From positions 3,038,001-3,102,000 of the forward strand of contig NC_079885.1 in the NCBI RefSeq assembly GCF_029227915.1: a DNA stretch of 64,000 nucleotides, in the 5' to 3' direction. The notes under the pieces were generated by a model, which saw only the letters and a list, made by a program, of their open reading frames with translations, ran no database searches and was not told the DNA's origin. This stretch comes from Hydractinia symbiolongicarpus (lineage: Eukaryota; Cnidaria; Hydrozoa; Anthoathecata; Hydractiniidae). Position 1 is the first letter of the stretch. Each line of letters begins with the position of its first letter. Shown here in pieces: positions 1-10,354 of the stretch. The position numbers and the translations under genes are program-made.

Positions 1-133
1 ATTTTCAGGAAGTCGCGGGTTTTCGTTTGCCGGCGATTAAACTTCTTTTATTCAGCGTCTCATCAAAAATGAAAACATTTTTAAAAACTACAAGTCTCAT
101 GGGCTTTAGTGGTGAAAAAATAATTTAAAAAAT
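1..133. repeat. 203-bp satellite, partial unit at window edge
   Basis: This is the last part of a 203-bp satellite unit before the first gene cassette. It matches the units seen from 1379 onward. The junction with the cassette is sharp: after the shared TTAAAAAAT the satellite would continue CGTTCGGG, but here it continues AGAAAGAAC. The stop codon and last two codons of gene A copy 1 lie in this satellite sequence. Confidence 0.9.
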
Positions 134-643
134 AGAAAGAACAATGATGGCGTTCTTTCGTTTAGAAAGACAAATTATGCATTTTTCCTCATCATCATAC
201 TCATCATCCACATCATACTCGTCCCCCTCGTCATACTCATTACCATCATCATACTCATCACCCTCATCATCCGCAACCGGCACTGGTCTGGGCATCGGTC
301 TGGTGGATCTAGGTCTAACAATAAAAAAGGGTTGCCCATAATAATTGTCCCTATAGTGGAATGTTAATAATTCGATCAGCTCAACCTTTCTGAGCCTTGA
401 GTATCCATGTAGACCTTCCCGTCTGGCGTAAGCTCTTAATTTGGAAACTGTATCCCCAATGCAAAATGATGCTTGCGTCTCTACATTCATATCCAAATTA
501 TTAAACTCATCGCTATATGGATTCGGGGGATACGACCCTGTCAATTTACGGATCAGCGCGCTCTTTCTGAGCTTTGCGTAGCCATGTAGGCCGCGTTTTC
601 TAGCGAGAGCTCTTAATTCAGAAACTGTATTTCTCAATGACAT
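125..643 (-). CDS. SAP-repeat protein A with truncated RING finger, copy 1
   Basis: Predicted 172-aa protein with two SAP/Rho-N-like helix-extended-helix repeats (about residues 3-34 and 63-93), each with the pattern L-x2-L-A-x3-G-L-x-G-Y-x2-L-R-K. A Pro/Arg linker (110-122) and a very acidic Asp/Glu/Tyr tract (124-153) follow, then C155-x2-C158 and about ten residues. The SAP parts suggest nucleic-acid binding. The C-x2-C end after an acidic stretch looks like the first half of a C3HC4 RING (ubiquitin ligase) cut before its Cys-His core. The last codons (I-F-stop) are encoded by the flanking satellite, so the gene is 3'-truncated. I chose the ATG at 643 because a TATAAAA box lies ~35 nt upstream. 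The frame stays open further upstream, back to the stop of gene B at 878, with another ATG giving 220 aa. Gene B lies directly upstream. Function beyond DNA binding is inference. Confidence 0.6.
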   Translation of the reverse strand: MSLRNTVSELRALARKRGLHGYAKLRKSALIRKLTGSYPPNPYSDEFNNLDMNVETQASFCIGDTVSKLRAYARREGLHGYSRLRKVELIELLTFHYRDNYYGQPFFIVRPRSTRPMPRPVPVADDEGDEYDDGNEYDEGDEYDVDDEYDDEEKCIICLSKRKNAIIVLSIF

Positions 644-840
644 GCTTGTGTACGATATACGATTTGAAATCTTTAAGACGGTTTTATAAGTCGTGCTGAA
701 GGGTTGTGAGTGTCCTGGTTTGTGGTTGCCCCACCATGCTAAAATTGTAGTAAAACACGCTGAAACAAACATACATCGATATACCATGGGTACCCACCCA
801 CCAGCACCTAGAAGGCTGTTACCGGTACACCCACCAACAT

Positions 841-862
841 TTGTTACTCGGACGAGTAACAA
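841..862. terminator. Perfect 10-bp stem hairpin 3' of gene B, copy 1
   Basis: TTGTTACTCG, a 2-nt centre, then CGAGTAACAA form a perfect inverted repeat starting ~15 nt past the TGA of gene B. It may be a 3'-end or polyadenylation hairpin, or a stop-codon readthrough element, because the frame continues open through it into gene A. It is conserved unchanged in all four cassette copies. Confidence 0.6.
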
Positions 863-877
863 AAAAGGGTTGTTCAA

Positions 878-1183
878 TCACTTGGATCTCTTGTCGTTAT
901 AACGTTTTTGAGATCTTAGATATGCCTCCCTGTTTTTCGACCTCCACCTCGAACAGTATCCATACCATTCCCGTTTGGTATCCGGATCGATGGTGTAGGA
1001 TGGGTCGAGATCATTCTTCTCGATCACCTCAACCAGTTTAGCCTTTTTCATCCCCGTGATATACTTCACCCCACGGGATTTGGCAACCTCTCGCAACTCT
1101 CTCAGTTTCATCGATTTGTAGTCGGGTACACAACCATCGGTGGTATCACAATGTAGATCAGTTTGAGTATCCATGTCTGACAT
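878..1183 (-). CDS. Small SAP-domain basic protein B, copy 1
   Basis: 101-aa protein. One SAP-like domain lies at about residues 25-56 (M-K-L-R-E-L-R-E-V-A-K-S-R-G...K-L-V-E-V-I-E). It is followed by a strongly basic aromatic tail (78-101) containing W-R-S-K-N-R-E-A-Y-L, a style of motif seen in DNA-associated viral proteins. It is likely a DNA- or chromatin-binding protein; no catalytic motif is visible. Upstream of the ATG is a very AT-rich stretch with an AGTTTTTT tract (about 1198-1205), like the tracts before the 197- and 143-aa genes of the island. Its TGA is followed in the same frame by 78 open codons leading into gene A. All four copies are intact, with one substitution each in copies 3 (D21Q) and 4 (H11P). 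Confidence 0.7.
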   Translation of the reverse strand: MSDMDTQTDLHCDTTDGCVPDYKSMKLRELREVAKSRGVKYITGMKKAKLVEVIEKNDLDPSYTIDPDTKREWYGYCSRWRSKNREAYLRSQKRYNDKRSK

Positions 1184-1298
1184 ATTAATATAATATAAAA
1201 AACTTTAAGCACTTTTATCGTACCACACCGCTTTACTTTCAAATATTAATTTTTTAAATAGCACACGAAATATGCAAGCGGTGTACATGCACACATCA

Positions 1299-1378
1299 CT
1301 AACTTTGTTCCTGATTTACCGTCTTTCTGAGGCTTTGAACCTCGGCCATTAAACTTTTTACAAACTGGTTGCGCGTTG
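1299..1378 (-). pseudogene. 3' fragment of the 197-aa membrane protein gene, copy 1
   Basis: These 80 bp match the last ~26 codons and stop of the island gene at 20760-21353, with small changes (TTAAACTTTTTAC against TTAGACTTTTTTC). The match stops at about 1378, where 203-bp satellite resumes. The fragment shows the cassette was copied from the island, where the same sequence continues into a whole gene. Confidence 0.85.
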
Positions 1379-4300
1379 CGCAAAAATTTAAAAAATCGTT
1401 CGGGAAATGAGTTTACTCCCTGGGTACTTTCTTTGTATACATTTGCCTATACGGGCCAAGCCCCGGATTTACGGGAAGTCGCGGGTTTTCGTTTGCCGGC
1501 GATTAAACTTCTTTTATTCAGCGTCTCATCAAAAATGAAAACATTTTTAAAAACTACAAGTCTCATGGGCTTTAGTGGTGAAATAATAATTTAAAAAATC
1601 GTTCGAGAAATGAGTTTACACCCTGGGTACTTTCTTTGTATACTTTTGACTATACGGGCCGAGTCCAGGATTTACGGGAAATCACGGGTTTTCGTTTGCC
1701 GGCGATTAAACCTCTTTCATTTAGCGTCTCATCAAAAATGAAAACATTTCTAAAAACTATAAGTCTCATGCGTTTTAGTGGTGAAAAAATAATTCAAAAA
1801 ATCGTTCGGGAAATGAGTTTACTCCCTGGGTACTTTCTGTGTATACTTTTGACTACACGGGCCGAGTCCGGGATTTACAGGAAGTCGCGGGATTTCGTTT
1901 GCCGGCGATTAAACTTCTTTTATTCAGCGTCTCACCAAAAATGAAAACATTTTTAAAAACTACAAGTCTCATGGGATTTAGTGGTGGAAAAATAAGTTAA
2001 AAAATCGTTCGGGAAATGAGTTTACACCCTGGGTACTTTCTTTGTATACATTCGCCTATACGAGCCAAGCCCGGGATTTACGGGAAATCGAGGGATTTCG
2101 TTTGCCGACGATTAAACTTCTTTCATTAAGCGTCTCATCAAAAATGAAAACATTTTTGAAAACTGCAAGTCTCATGCGTTTTAGTGGTGAAAAGATAATT
2201 TAAAAAATCGTTTTGGAAATGAGTTTACTCACAGGGTACTTTCTTTGTATACATTCGACTATACGGGCCAAGCCCGGGATTTACGGGAAATCGCGGGTTT
2301 TCGTTTGCCGGCGATTAAACCTCTTTCATTAAGCGTCTCATCAAAAATGAAAACATTTTTGAAAACTACAAGTCTCATGCGTTTTAGTGGTGAAAAAAAA
2401 ATTTAAAAAATCGTTCGGGAAATGAGTTTACTCCCTGGGTACTTTCTTTGTATACATTCGCCTATACGGGCCAAGCCCCGGATTTACGGGAAATCGCGGG
2501 ATTTCGTTTGCCGGCGATTAAAACTCTTTCATTAAGCGTCTCATCATAAATGAAAACATTTTTGAAAACTGCAAGTCTCATGCGTTTTAGTGGTGAAAAG
2601 ATAATTTTAAAAATCGTTTTGGAAATGAGTTTACTCACAGGGTACTTTCTTTGTATACATTTGACTATACGGGCCAAGCCTGGGATTTACGGGAAATCGC
2701 GGTTTTTCGTTTGCCGGCGATTAACCTTCTTTCATTAAGCGTCTCATCAAAAATGAAAACATTTCTGAAAACTACAAGTCTCATGCGTTTTAGTGGTGAA
2801 AAAATAATTCAAAAAATCGTTCGGGAAAGAAGTTTACTCCCTGGGTACTTTCTTTGTATACTTTTGACTATACGGGCCGAGTCCGGGATTTACAGGAAGT
2901 CGCTGGTTTTCGTTTGCCGGCGATTAAACTTCTTTTATTAAGCGTCTCATCAAAAATGAAAACATTTTTAAAAACTACAAGTCTCATGGGCTTTAGTGGT
3001 GAAAAAATAATTTAAAAAATCGTTCGGGAAATGAGTTTACACCCTGGGTACTTTCTTTGTATACTTTTGACTATACGGGCCAAGACTGGGATTTACGGGA
3101 AATCACGGGTTTTCGTTTGCCGGCGATTAAACCACTTTCATTAGGCGTCTCGTCAAAAATGAAAACATTTCTGAAAACTATAAGTCTCATGCGTTTTAGT
3201 GGTGAAAAAATAATTCAAAAAATCGTTCGGGAAATGAGTTTACTCCCTGGGTACTTTCTGTGTATACTTTTGACTACACGGGCCGAGTCCGGGATTTACA
3301 GGAAGTCGCGGGATTTCGTTTGCAGGCGATTAAACTTCTTTTATTCAGCGTCTCACCAAAAATGAAAACATTTTTAAAAACTACAAGTCTCATGGGATTT
3401 AGTGGTGGAAAAATAAGTTAAAAAATCGTTCGGGAAATGAGTTTACACCCTGGGTACTTTCTTTGTATACATTCGCCTATACGAGCCAAGCCCGGGATTT
3501 ACGGGAAATCGAGGGATTTCGTTTGCCGACGATTAAACTTCTTTCATTAAGCGTCTCATCAAAAATGAAAACATTTTTGAAAACTGCAAGTCTCATGCGT
3601 TTTAGTGGTGAAAAGATAATTTAAAAAATCGTTTTGGAAATGAGTTTACTCACAGGGTACTTTCTTTGTATACATTCGACTATACGGGCCAAGCCCGGGA
3701 TTTACGGGAAATCGCGGGTTTTCGTTTGCCGGCGATTAAACCTCTTTCATTAAGCGTCTCATCAAAAATGAAAACATTTTTGAAAACTACAAGTCTCATG
3801 CGTTTTAGTGGTGAAAAAAAAATTTAAAAAATCGTTCGGGAAATGAGTTTACTCCCTGGGTACTTTCTTTGTATACATTCGCCTATACGGGCCAAGCCCC
3901 GGATTTACGGGAAATCGCGGGATTTCGTTTGCCGGCGATTAAAACTCTTTCATTAAGCGTCTCATCAAAAATGAAAACATTTTTGAAAACTGCAAGTCTC
4001 ATGCGTTTTAGTGGTGAAAAGATAATTTTAAAAATCGTTTTGGAAATGAGTTTACTCACAGGGTACTTTCTTTGTATACATTTGACTATACGGGCCAAGC
4101 CTGGGATTTACGGGAAATCGCGGTTTTTCGTTTGCCGGCGATTAACCTTCTTTCATTAAGCGTCTCATCAAAAATGAAAACATTTCTGAAAACTACAAGT
4201 CTCATGCGTTTTAGTGGTGAAAAAATAATTCAAAAAATCGTTCGGGAAAGAAGTTTACTCCCTGGGTACTTTCTTTGTATACTTTTGACTATACGGGCCG

Positions 4301-7300
4301 AGTCCGGGATTTACAGGAAGTCGCTGGTTTTCGTTTGCCGGCGATTAAACTTCTTTTATTAAGCGTCTCATCAAAAATGAAAACATTTTTAAAAACTACA
4401 AGTCTCATGGGCTTTAGTGGTGAAAAAATAATTTAAAAAATCGTTCGGGAAATGAGTTTACACCCTGGGTACTTTCTTTGTATACTTTTGACTATACGGG
4501 CCAAGACTGGGATTTACGGGAAATCACGGGTTTTCGTTTGCCGGCGATTAAACCACTTTCATTAGGCGTCTCATCAAAAATGAAAACATTTCTGAAAACT
4601 ATAAGTCTCATGCGTTTTAGTGGTGAAAAAATAATTCAAAAAATCGTTCGGGAAATGAGTTTACTCCCTGGGTACTTTCTGTGTATACTTTTGACTACAC
4701 TGGCCGAGTCCGGGATTTACAGGAAGTCGCGGGATTTCGTTTGCAGGCGATTAAACTTCTTTTATTCAGCGTCTCACCAAAAATGAAAACATTTTTAAAA
4801 ACTACAAGTCTCATGGGATTTAGTGGTGGAAAAATAAGTTAAAAAAATCGTTCGGGAAATGAGTTTACACCCTGGGTACTTTCTTTGTATACATTCGCCT
4901 ATACGAGCCAAGCCCGGGATTTACGGGAAATCGAGGGATTTCGTTTGCCGACGATTAAACTTCTTTCATTAAGCGTCTCATCAAAAATGAAAACATTTCT
5001 GAAAACTACAAGTCTCATGCGTTTTAGTGGTGAAAAAATAATTCAAAAAATCGTTCGGGAAATGAGTTTACTCCCTGGGTACTTTCTGTGTATACTTTTG
5101 ACTACACAGGCCGAGTCCGGGATTTACAGGAAGTCGCGGGATTTCGTTTGCCGGCGATTAAACTTCTTTTATTCAGCGTCTCACCAAAAATGAAAACATT
5201 TTTAAAAACTACAAGTCTCATGGGATTTAGTGGTGGAAAAATAAGTTAAAAAATCGTTCGGGAAATGAGTTTACACCCTGGGTACTTTCTTTGTATACAT
5301 TCGCCTATACGAGCCAAGCCCGGGATCTACGGGAAATCAAGGGATTTCGTTTGCCGACGATTAAACTTCTTTCATTAAGCGTCTCATCAAAAATGAAAAC
5401 ATTTTTGAAAACTGCAAGTCTTATGCGTTTTAGTGGTGAAAAGATAATTTAAAAAATGGTTTTGGAAATGAGTTTACTCACAGGGTACTTTCTTTGTATA
5501 CATTCGACTATACGGGCCAAGCCCGGGATTTACGGGAAATCGCGGGTTTTCGTTTGCCGGCGATTAAACCTCTTTCATTAAGCGTCTCATCAAAAATGAA
5601 AACATTTTTGAAAACTACAAGTCTCATGCGTTTTAGTGGTGAAAAAAAAATTTATAAAATCGTTCGGGAAATGAGTTTACTCCCTGGGTACTTTCTTTGT
5701 ATACATTTGCCTATACGGGCCAAGCCCCGGATTTGCGGGAAGTCGCGGGTTTTCGTTTGCCGGCGATTAAACTTCTTTTATTCAGCGCCTCATCAAAAAT
5801 GAAAACATTTTTAAAAACTACAAGTCTCATGGGCTTTAGTGGTGAAATAATAATTTAAAAAATCGTTCGAGAAATGAGTTTACACCCTGGGTACTTTCTT
5901 TGTATACTTTTGACTATACGGGCCGAGTCCAGGATTTACGGGAAATCGCGGGTTTTCGTTTGCCGGCGATTAAACCTCTTTCATTTAGCGTCTCATCAAA
6001 AATGAAAACATTTTTAAAAACTACAAGTCTCATGCGTTTTAGTGGTGAAAAAAAATTTAAAAAATCGTTCGGGAAATGAGTTTACTCCCTGGGTACTTTC
6101 TTTGTATACATTCGCCTATACGGGCCAAGCCCGGGATTTACGGGAAATCGCGGGATTTCGTTTGCCGGCGATTAAACCACTTTCATTAGGCGTCTCATCA
6201 AAAATGAAAACATTTCTAAAAACTATAAGTCTCATGCGTTTTAGTGGTGAAAAAATAATTCAAAAAATCGTTCGGGAAATGAGTTTACTCCCTGGGTACT
6301 TTCTGTGTATACTTTTGACTACACGGGCCGAGTCCGGGATTTACAGGAAGTCGCGGGATTTCGTTTGCCGGCGATTAAACTTCTTTTATTCAGCGTCTCA
6401 CCAAAAATAAAAACATTTTTAAAAACTACAAGTCTCATGGGATTTTGTGGTGGAAAAATAAGTTAAAAAATCGTTCGGGAAATGAGTTTACACCCTGGGT
6501 ACTTTCTTTGTATACATTCGCCTATACGAGCCAAGCCCGGGATTTACGGGAAATCGAGGGATTTCGTTTGCCGACGATTAAACTTCTTTCATTAAGCGTC
6601 TCATCAAAAATGAAAACATTTTTGAAAACTGCAAGTCTCATGCGTTTTAGTGGTGAAAAGATAATTTAAAAAATCGTTTTGGAAATGAGTTTACTCACAG
6701 GGTACTTTCTTTGTATACATTCGACTATACGGGCCAAGCCCGGGATTTACGGGAAATCGCGGGTTTTCGTTTGCCGGCGATTAAACCTCTTTCATTAAGC
6801 GTCTCATCAAAAATGAAAACATTTTTGAAAACTACAAGTCTCATGCGTTTTAGTGGTGAAAAAAAAATTTAAAAAATCGTTCGGGAAATGAGTTTACTCC
6901 CTGGGTACTTTCTTTGTATACATTCGCCTATACGGGCCAAGCCCCGGATTTACGGGAAATCGCGGGATTTCGTTTGCCGGCGATTAAAACTCTTTCATTA
7001 GGCGTCTCATCAAAAATGAAAACATTTTTAAAAACTGCAAGTCTCATGCGTTTTAGTGGTGAAAAGATAATTTTAAAAATCGTTTTGGAAATGAGTTTAC
7101 TCACAGGGTACTTTCTTTGTATACATTTGACTATACGGGCCAAGCCTGGGATTTACGGGAAATCGCAGTTTTTCGTTTGCCGGCGATTAAACTTCTTTCA
7201 TTAAGCGTCTCATCAAAAATGAAAACATTTCTGAAAACTACAAGTCTCATGGGCTTTAGTGATGAAAAAATAATTTAAAAAATCGTTCGGGAAATGAGTT

Positions 7301-9109
7301 TACACCCTGGGTACTTTCTTTGTGTACTTTTGACTATACGGGCCAAGACTGGGATTTACGGGAAATCACGGGTTTTCGTTTGCCGGCGATTAAACCACTT
7401 TCATTAGGCGTCTCATCAAAAATGAAAACATTTCTGAAAACTATAAGTCTCATGCGTTTTAGTGGTGAAAAAATAATTCAAAAAATCGTTCGGGAAATGA
7501 GTTTACTCCCTGGGTACTTTCTGTGTATACTTTTGACTACACGGGCCGAGTCCGGGATTTACAGGAAGTCGCGGGATTTCGTTTGCCGGCGATTAAACTT
7601 CTTTTATTCAGCGTCTCACCAAAAATGAAAACATTTTTAAAAACTACAAGTCTCATGGGATTTAGTTGTGGAAAAATAAGTTAAAAAATCGTTCGGGAAA
7701 TGAGTTTACCCCCTGGGTACTTTCTTTGTATACATTCGCCTATACGGGCCAAGCCCCGGATTTACGGGAAATCGCGGGATTTCGTTTGCCGGCGATTAAA
7801 ACTCTTTCATTAAGCGTCTCATCAAAAATGAAAACATTTTTGAAAACTGCAAGTCTCATGCGTTTTAGTGGTGAAAAGATAATTTTAAAAATCGTTTTGG
7901 AAATGAGTTTACTCACAGGGTACTTTCTTTGTATACATTTGACTATACGGGCCAAGCCTGGGATTTACGGGAAATCGCGGTTTTTCGTTTGCCGGCGATT
8001 AAACTTCTTTCATTAAGCGTCTCATCAAAAATGAAAACATTTCTGAAAACTACAAGTCTCATGCGTCTTAGTGGTGAAAAAATAATTCAAAAAATCGTTC
8101 GGGAAATAAGTTTACTCCCGGGGTACTTTCTTTGTATACATTCGCCTATACGAGCCAAGCCCGGGATTTACGGGAAATCGCGGGATTTCGTTTGCCGGCG
8201 ATTAAACTTCTTTCATTAAGCGTCTCACCAAAAATGAAAACATTTTTGAAAACTACAAGTCTCATGCGTTTTAGTGGTGAAAAGATAATTTAAAAAATCG
8301 TTTTGGAAATGAGTTTACTCACAGGGTACTTTCTTTGTATACATTCCACTATACGGGCCAAGCCTGGGATTTACGGGAAATCGCGGGTTTTGGTTTGCCG
8401 GCGATTAAACCACTTTCATTAAGCGTCTCATCAAAAATGAAAACAATTCTGAAAACTACAAGTCTCATGCGTTTTAGTGGTGAAAAAATAATTCAAAAAA
8501 TCGTTCGGGAAATGAGTTTACTCCCTGGGTACTTTCTTTGTATACTTTTGACTATACGGGCCGAGTCCGGGATTTACGGGAAGTCGCGGGTTTTCGTTTG
8601 CGGCGATTAAACCTCTTTCACTAAGCGTCTCATCAAAAATGAAAACATTTTTGAAAACTGCAAGTCTCATGCGTTTTAGTGGTGAAAAGATAATTTTAAA
8701 AATCGTTTTGGAAATGAGTTTACTCACAGGGTACTTTCTTTGTATACATTCGACTATACGAGCCAAGCCTGGGATTTACGGGAAATTGCGGGTTTTCGTT
8801 TGCCGGCGATTAAACTTCTTTCATTAAGCGTCTCATCAAAAATGAAAACATTTCTAAAAACTACAAGTCTCATGCGTTTTAGTGGTGAAAAAATAATTCA
8901 AAAAATCGTTCGGGAAATGAGTTTACTCCCTGAGTACTTTCTTTGTATACTTTTGACTACACGGGCCGAGTCCGGGATTTACAGGAAGTCGCGGGTTTTT
9001 GTTTGCCGGCGATTAAACTTCTTTTATTCAGCGTCTCATCAAAAATTAAAACATTTTTAAAAACTACAAGTCTCATGGGCTTTAGTGGTGAAAAAATAAT
9101 TTAAAAAAT
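1379..9109. repeat. 203-bp satellite array, block 1 (~38 units)
   Basis: Head-to-tail ~203-bp units with recognisable boxes: AAAATCGTTCGGGAAATGAG, GGGTACTTTCTTTGTATAC, TTTGCCGGCGATTAAA, GCGTCTCATCAAAAATGAAA and TTTTAGTGGTGAAAA. Units differ by a few percent. Because 203 is not a multiple of 3, frames shift every unit, and the ~70-120 codon open stretches on both strands look incidental. I see no gene here. Confidence 0.95.
1800..4830. repeat. 7-unit higher-order repeat (1421 bp) in the 203-bp array
   Basis: Variant units recur with an exact offset of 1421 bp (7 x 203). For example, open stretches at 2651 and 3057 recur at 4072 and 4478, and the variant GGTGGAAAAATAAGTT recurs at about 1985, 3406 and 4827. 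Boundaries are approximate. Confidence 0.75.
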
Positions 9110-9619
9110 AGAAAGAACAATGATGGCGTTCTTTCGTTTAGAAAGACAAATTATGCATTTTTCCTCATCATCATACTCATCATCCACATCATACTCGTCA
9201 CCCTCGTCATACTCATTACCATCATCATACTCATCACCCTCATCATCCGCAACCGGCACTGGTCTGGGCATCGGTCTGGTGGATCTAGGTCTAACAATAA
9301 AAAAGGGTTGCCCATAATAATTGTCCCTATAGTGGAATGTTAATAATTCGATCAGCTCAACCTTTCTGAGCCTTGAGTATCCATGTAGACCTTCCCGTCT
9401 GGCGTAAGCTGTTAATTTGGAAACTGTATCCCCAATGCAAAATGATGCTTGCGTCTCTACATTCATATCCAAATTATTAAACTCATCGCTATATGGATTC
9501 GGGGGATACGACCCTGTCAATTTACGGATCAGCGCGCTCTTTCTGAGCTTTGCGTAGCCATGTAGGCCGCGTTTTCTAGCGAGAGCTCTTAATTCAGAAA
9601 CTGTATTTCTCAATGACAT
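9101..9619 (-). CDS. SAP-repeat protein A with truncated RING finger, copy 2
   Basis: 172-aa near-identical copy of the protein at 125-643. The only residue difference seen is Thr in place of Arg in the second SAP repeat (S-K-L-T-A-Y), shared with copy 4. It keeps the two SAP repeats, the acidic tract and the C-x2-C remnant, and its last codons again lie in satellite sequence. The ATG choice rests on the upstream TATAAAA box; an in-frame ATG further upstream would add 48 residues. Whether it is expressed cannot be told from sequence. Confidence 0.58.
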   Translation of the reverse strand: MSLRNTVSELRALARKRGLHGYAKLRKSALIRKLTGSYPPNPYSDEFNNLDMNVETQASFCIGDTVSKLTAYARREGLHGYSRLRKVELIELLTFHYRDNYYGQPFFIVRPRSTRPMPRPVPVADDEGDEYDDGNEYDEGDEYDVDDEYDDEEKCIICLSKRKNAIIVLSIF

Positions 9620-9816
9620 GCTTGTGTACGATATACGATTTGAAATCTTTAAGACGGTTTTATAAGTCGTGCTGAAGGGTTGTGAGTGTCCTGGTTTGTG
9701 GTTGCCCCACCATGCTAAAATTGTAGTAAAACACGCTGAAACAAACATACATCGATATACCATGGGTACCCACCCACCAGCACCTAGAAGGCTGTTACCG
9801 GTACACCCACCAACAT

Positions 9817-9838
9817 TTGTTACTCGGACGAGTAACAA
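9817..9838. terminator. Perfect 10-bp stem hairpin 3' of gene B, copy 2
   Basis: Identical to the inverted repeat at 841-862: TTGTTACTCG, 2-nt centre, CGAGTAACAA. Confidence 0.6.
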
Positions 9839-9853
9839 AAAAGGGTTGTTCAA

Positions 9854-10159
9854 TCACTTGGATCTCTTGTCGTTATAACGTTTTTGAGATCTTAGATATG
9901 CCTCCCTGTTTTTCGACCTCCACCTCGAACAGTATCCATACCATTCCCGTTTGGTATCCGGATCGATGGTGTAGGATGGGTCGAGATCATTCTTCTCGAT
10001 CACCTCAACCAGTTTAGCCTTTTTCATCCCCGTGATATACTTCACCCCACGGGATTTGGCAACCTCTCGCAACTCTCTCAGTTTCATCGATTTGTAGTCG
10101 GGTACACAACCATCGGTGGTATCACAATGTAGATCAGTTTGAGTATCCATGTCTGACAT
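9854..10159 (-). CDS. Small SAP-domain basic protein B, copy 2
   Basis: 101 aa, identical in protein sequence to copy 1 at 878-1183: SAP domain about 25-56 and basic tail 78-101. It has the same AT-rich upstream region and the same in-frame TGA followed by the open frame into gene A copy 2. The downstream flank carries a point difference (ACAGCG for ACACCG near 10203), which weakens the long inverted repeat found there in the other copies. Confidence 0.68.
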   Translation of the reverse strand: MSDMDTQTDLHCDTTDGCVPDYKSMKLRELREVAKSRGVKYITGMKKAKLVEVIEKNDLDPSYTIDPDTKREWYGYCSRWRSKNREAYLRSQKRYNDKRSK

Positions 10160-10274
10160 ATTAATATAATATAAAAAACTTTAAGCACTTTTATCGTACC
10201 ACAGCGCTTTACTTTCAAATATTAATTTTTTAAATAGCACACGAAATATGCAAGCGGTGTACATGCACACATCA

Positions 10275-10354
10275 CTAACTTTGTTCCTGATTTACCGTCT
10301 TTCTGAGGCTTTGAATCTCGGCCATTAAACATTTTACAAACTGGTTGCGCGTTG
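10275..10354 (-). pseudogene. 3' fragment of the 197-aa membrane protein gene, copy 2
   Basis: It matches the end of the gene at 20760-21353 and breaks into satellite at the same point as copy 1 (after GCGCGTTGCG). Copies 1 and 2 therefore descend from one junction event. Confidence 0.85.

Noticed and set aside
144-341. Ser/Tyr-rich open frame on the plus strand opposite gene A
   Set aside because: It is the antisense shadow of the acidic Asp/Glu/Tyr tract of gene A and recurs in every cassette copy for that reason.
644-877. Long form of protein A starting at TTG next to the gene B stop
   Set aside because: TTG is an unlikely eukaryotic start here, and the TATAAAA box favours the ATG at 643. 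The open linker is reported instead as a possible readthrough region.
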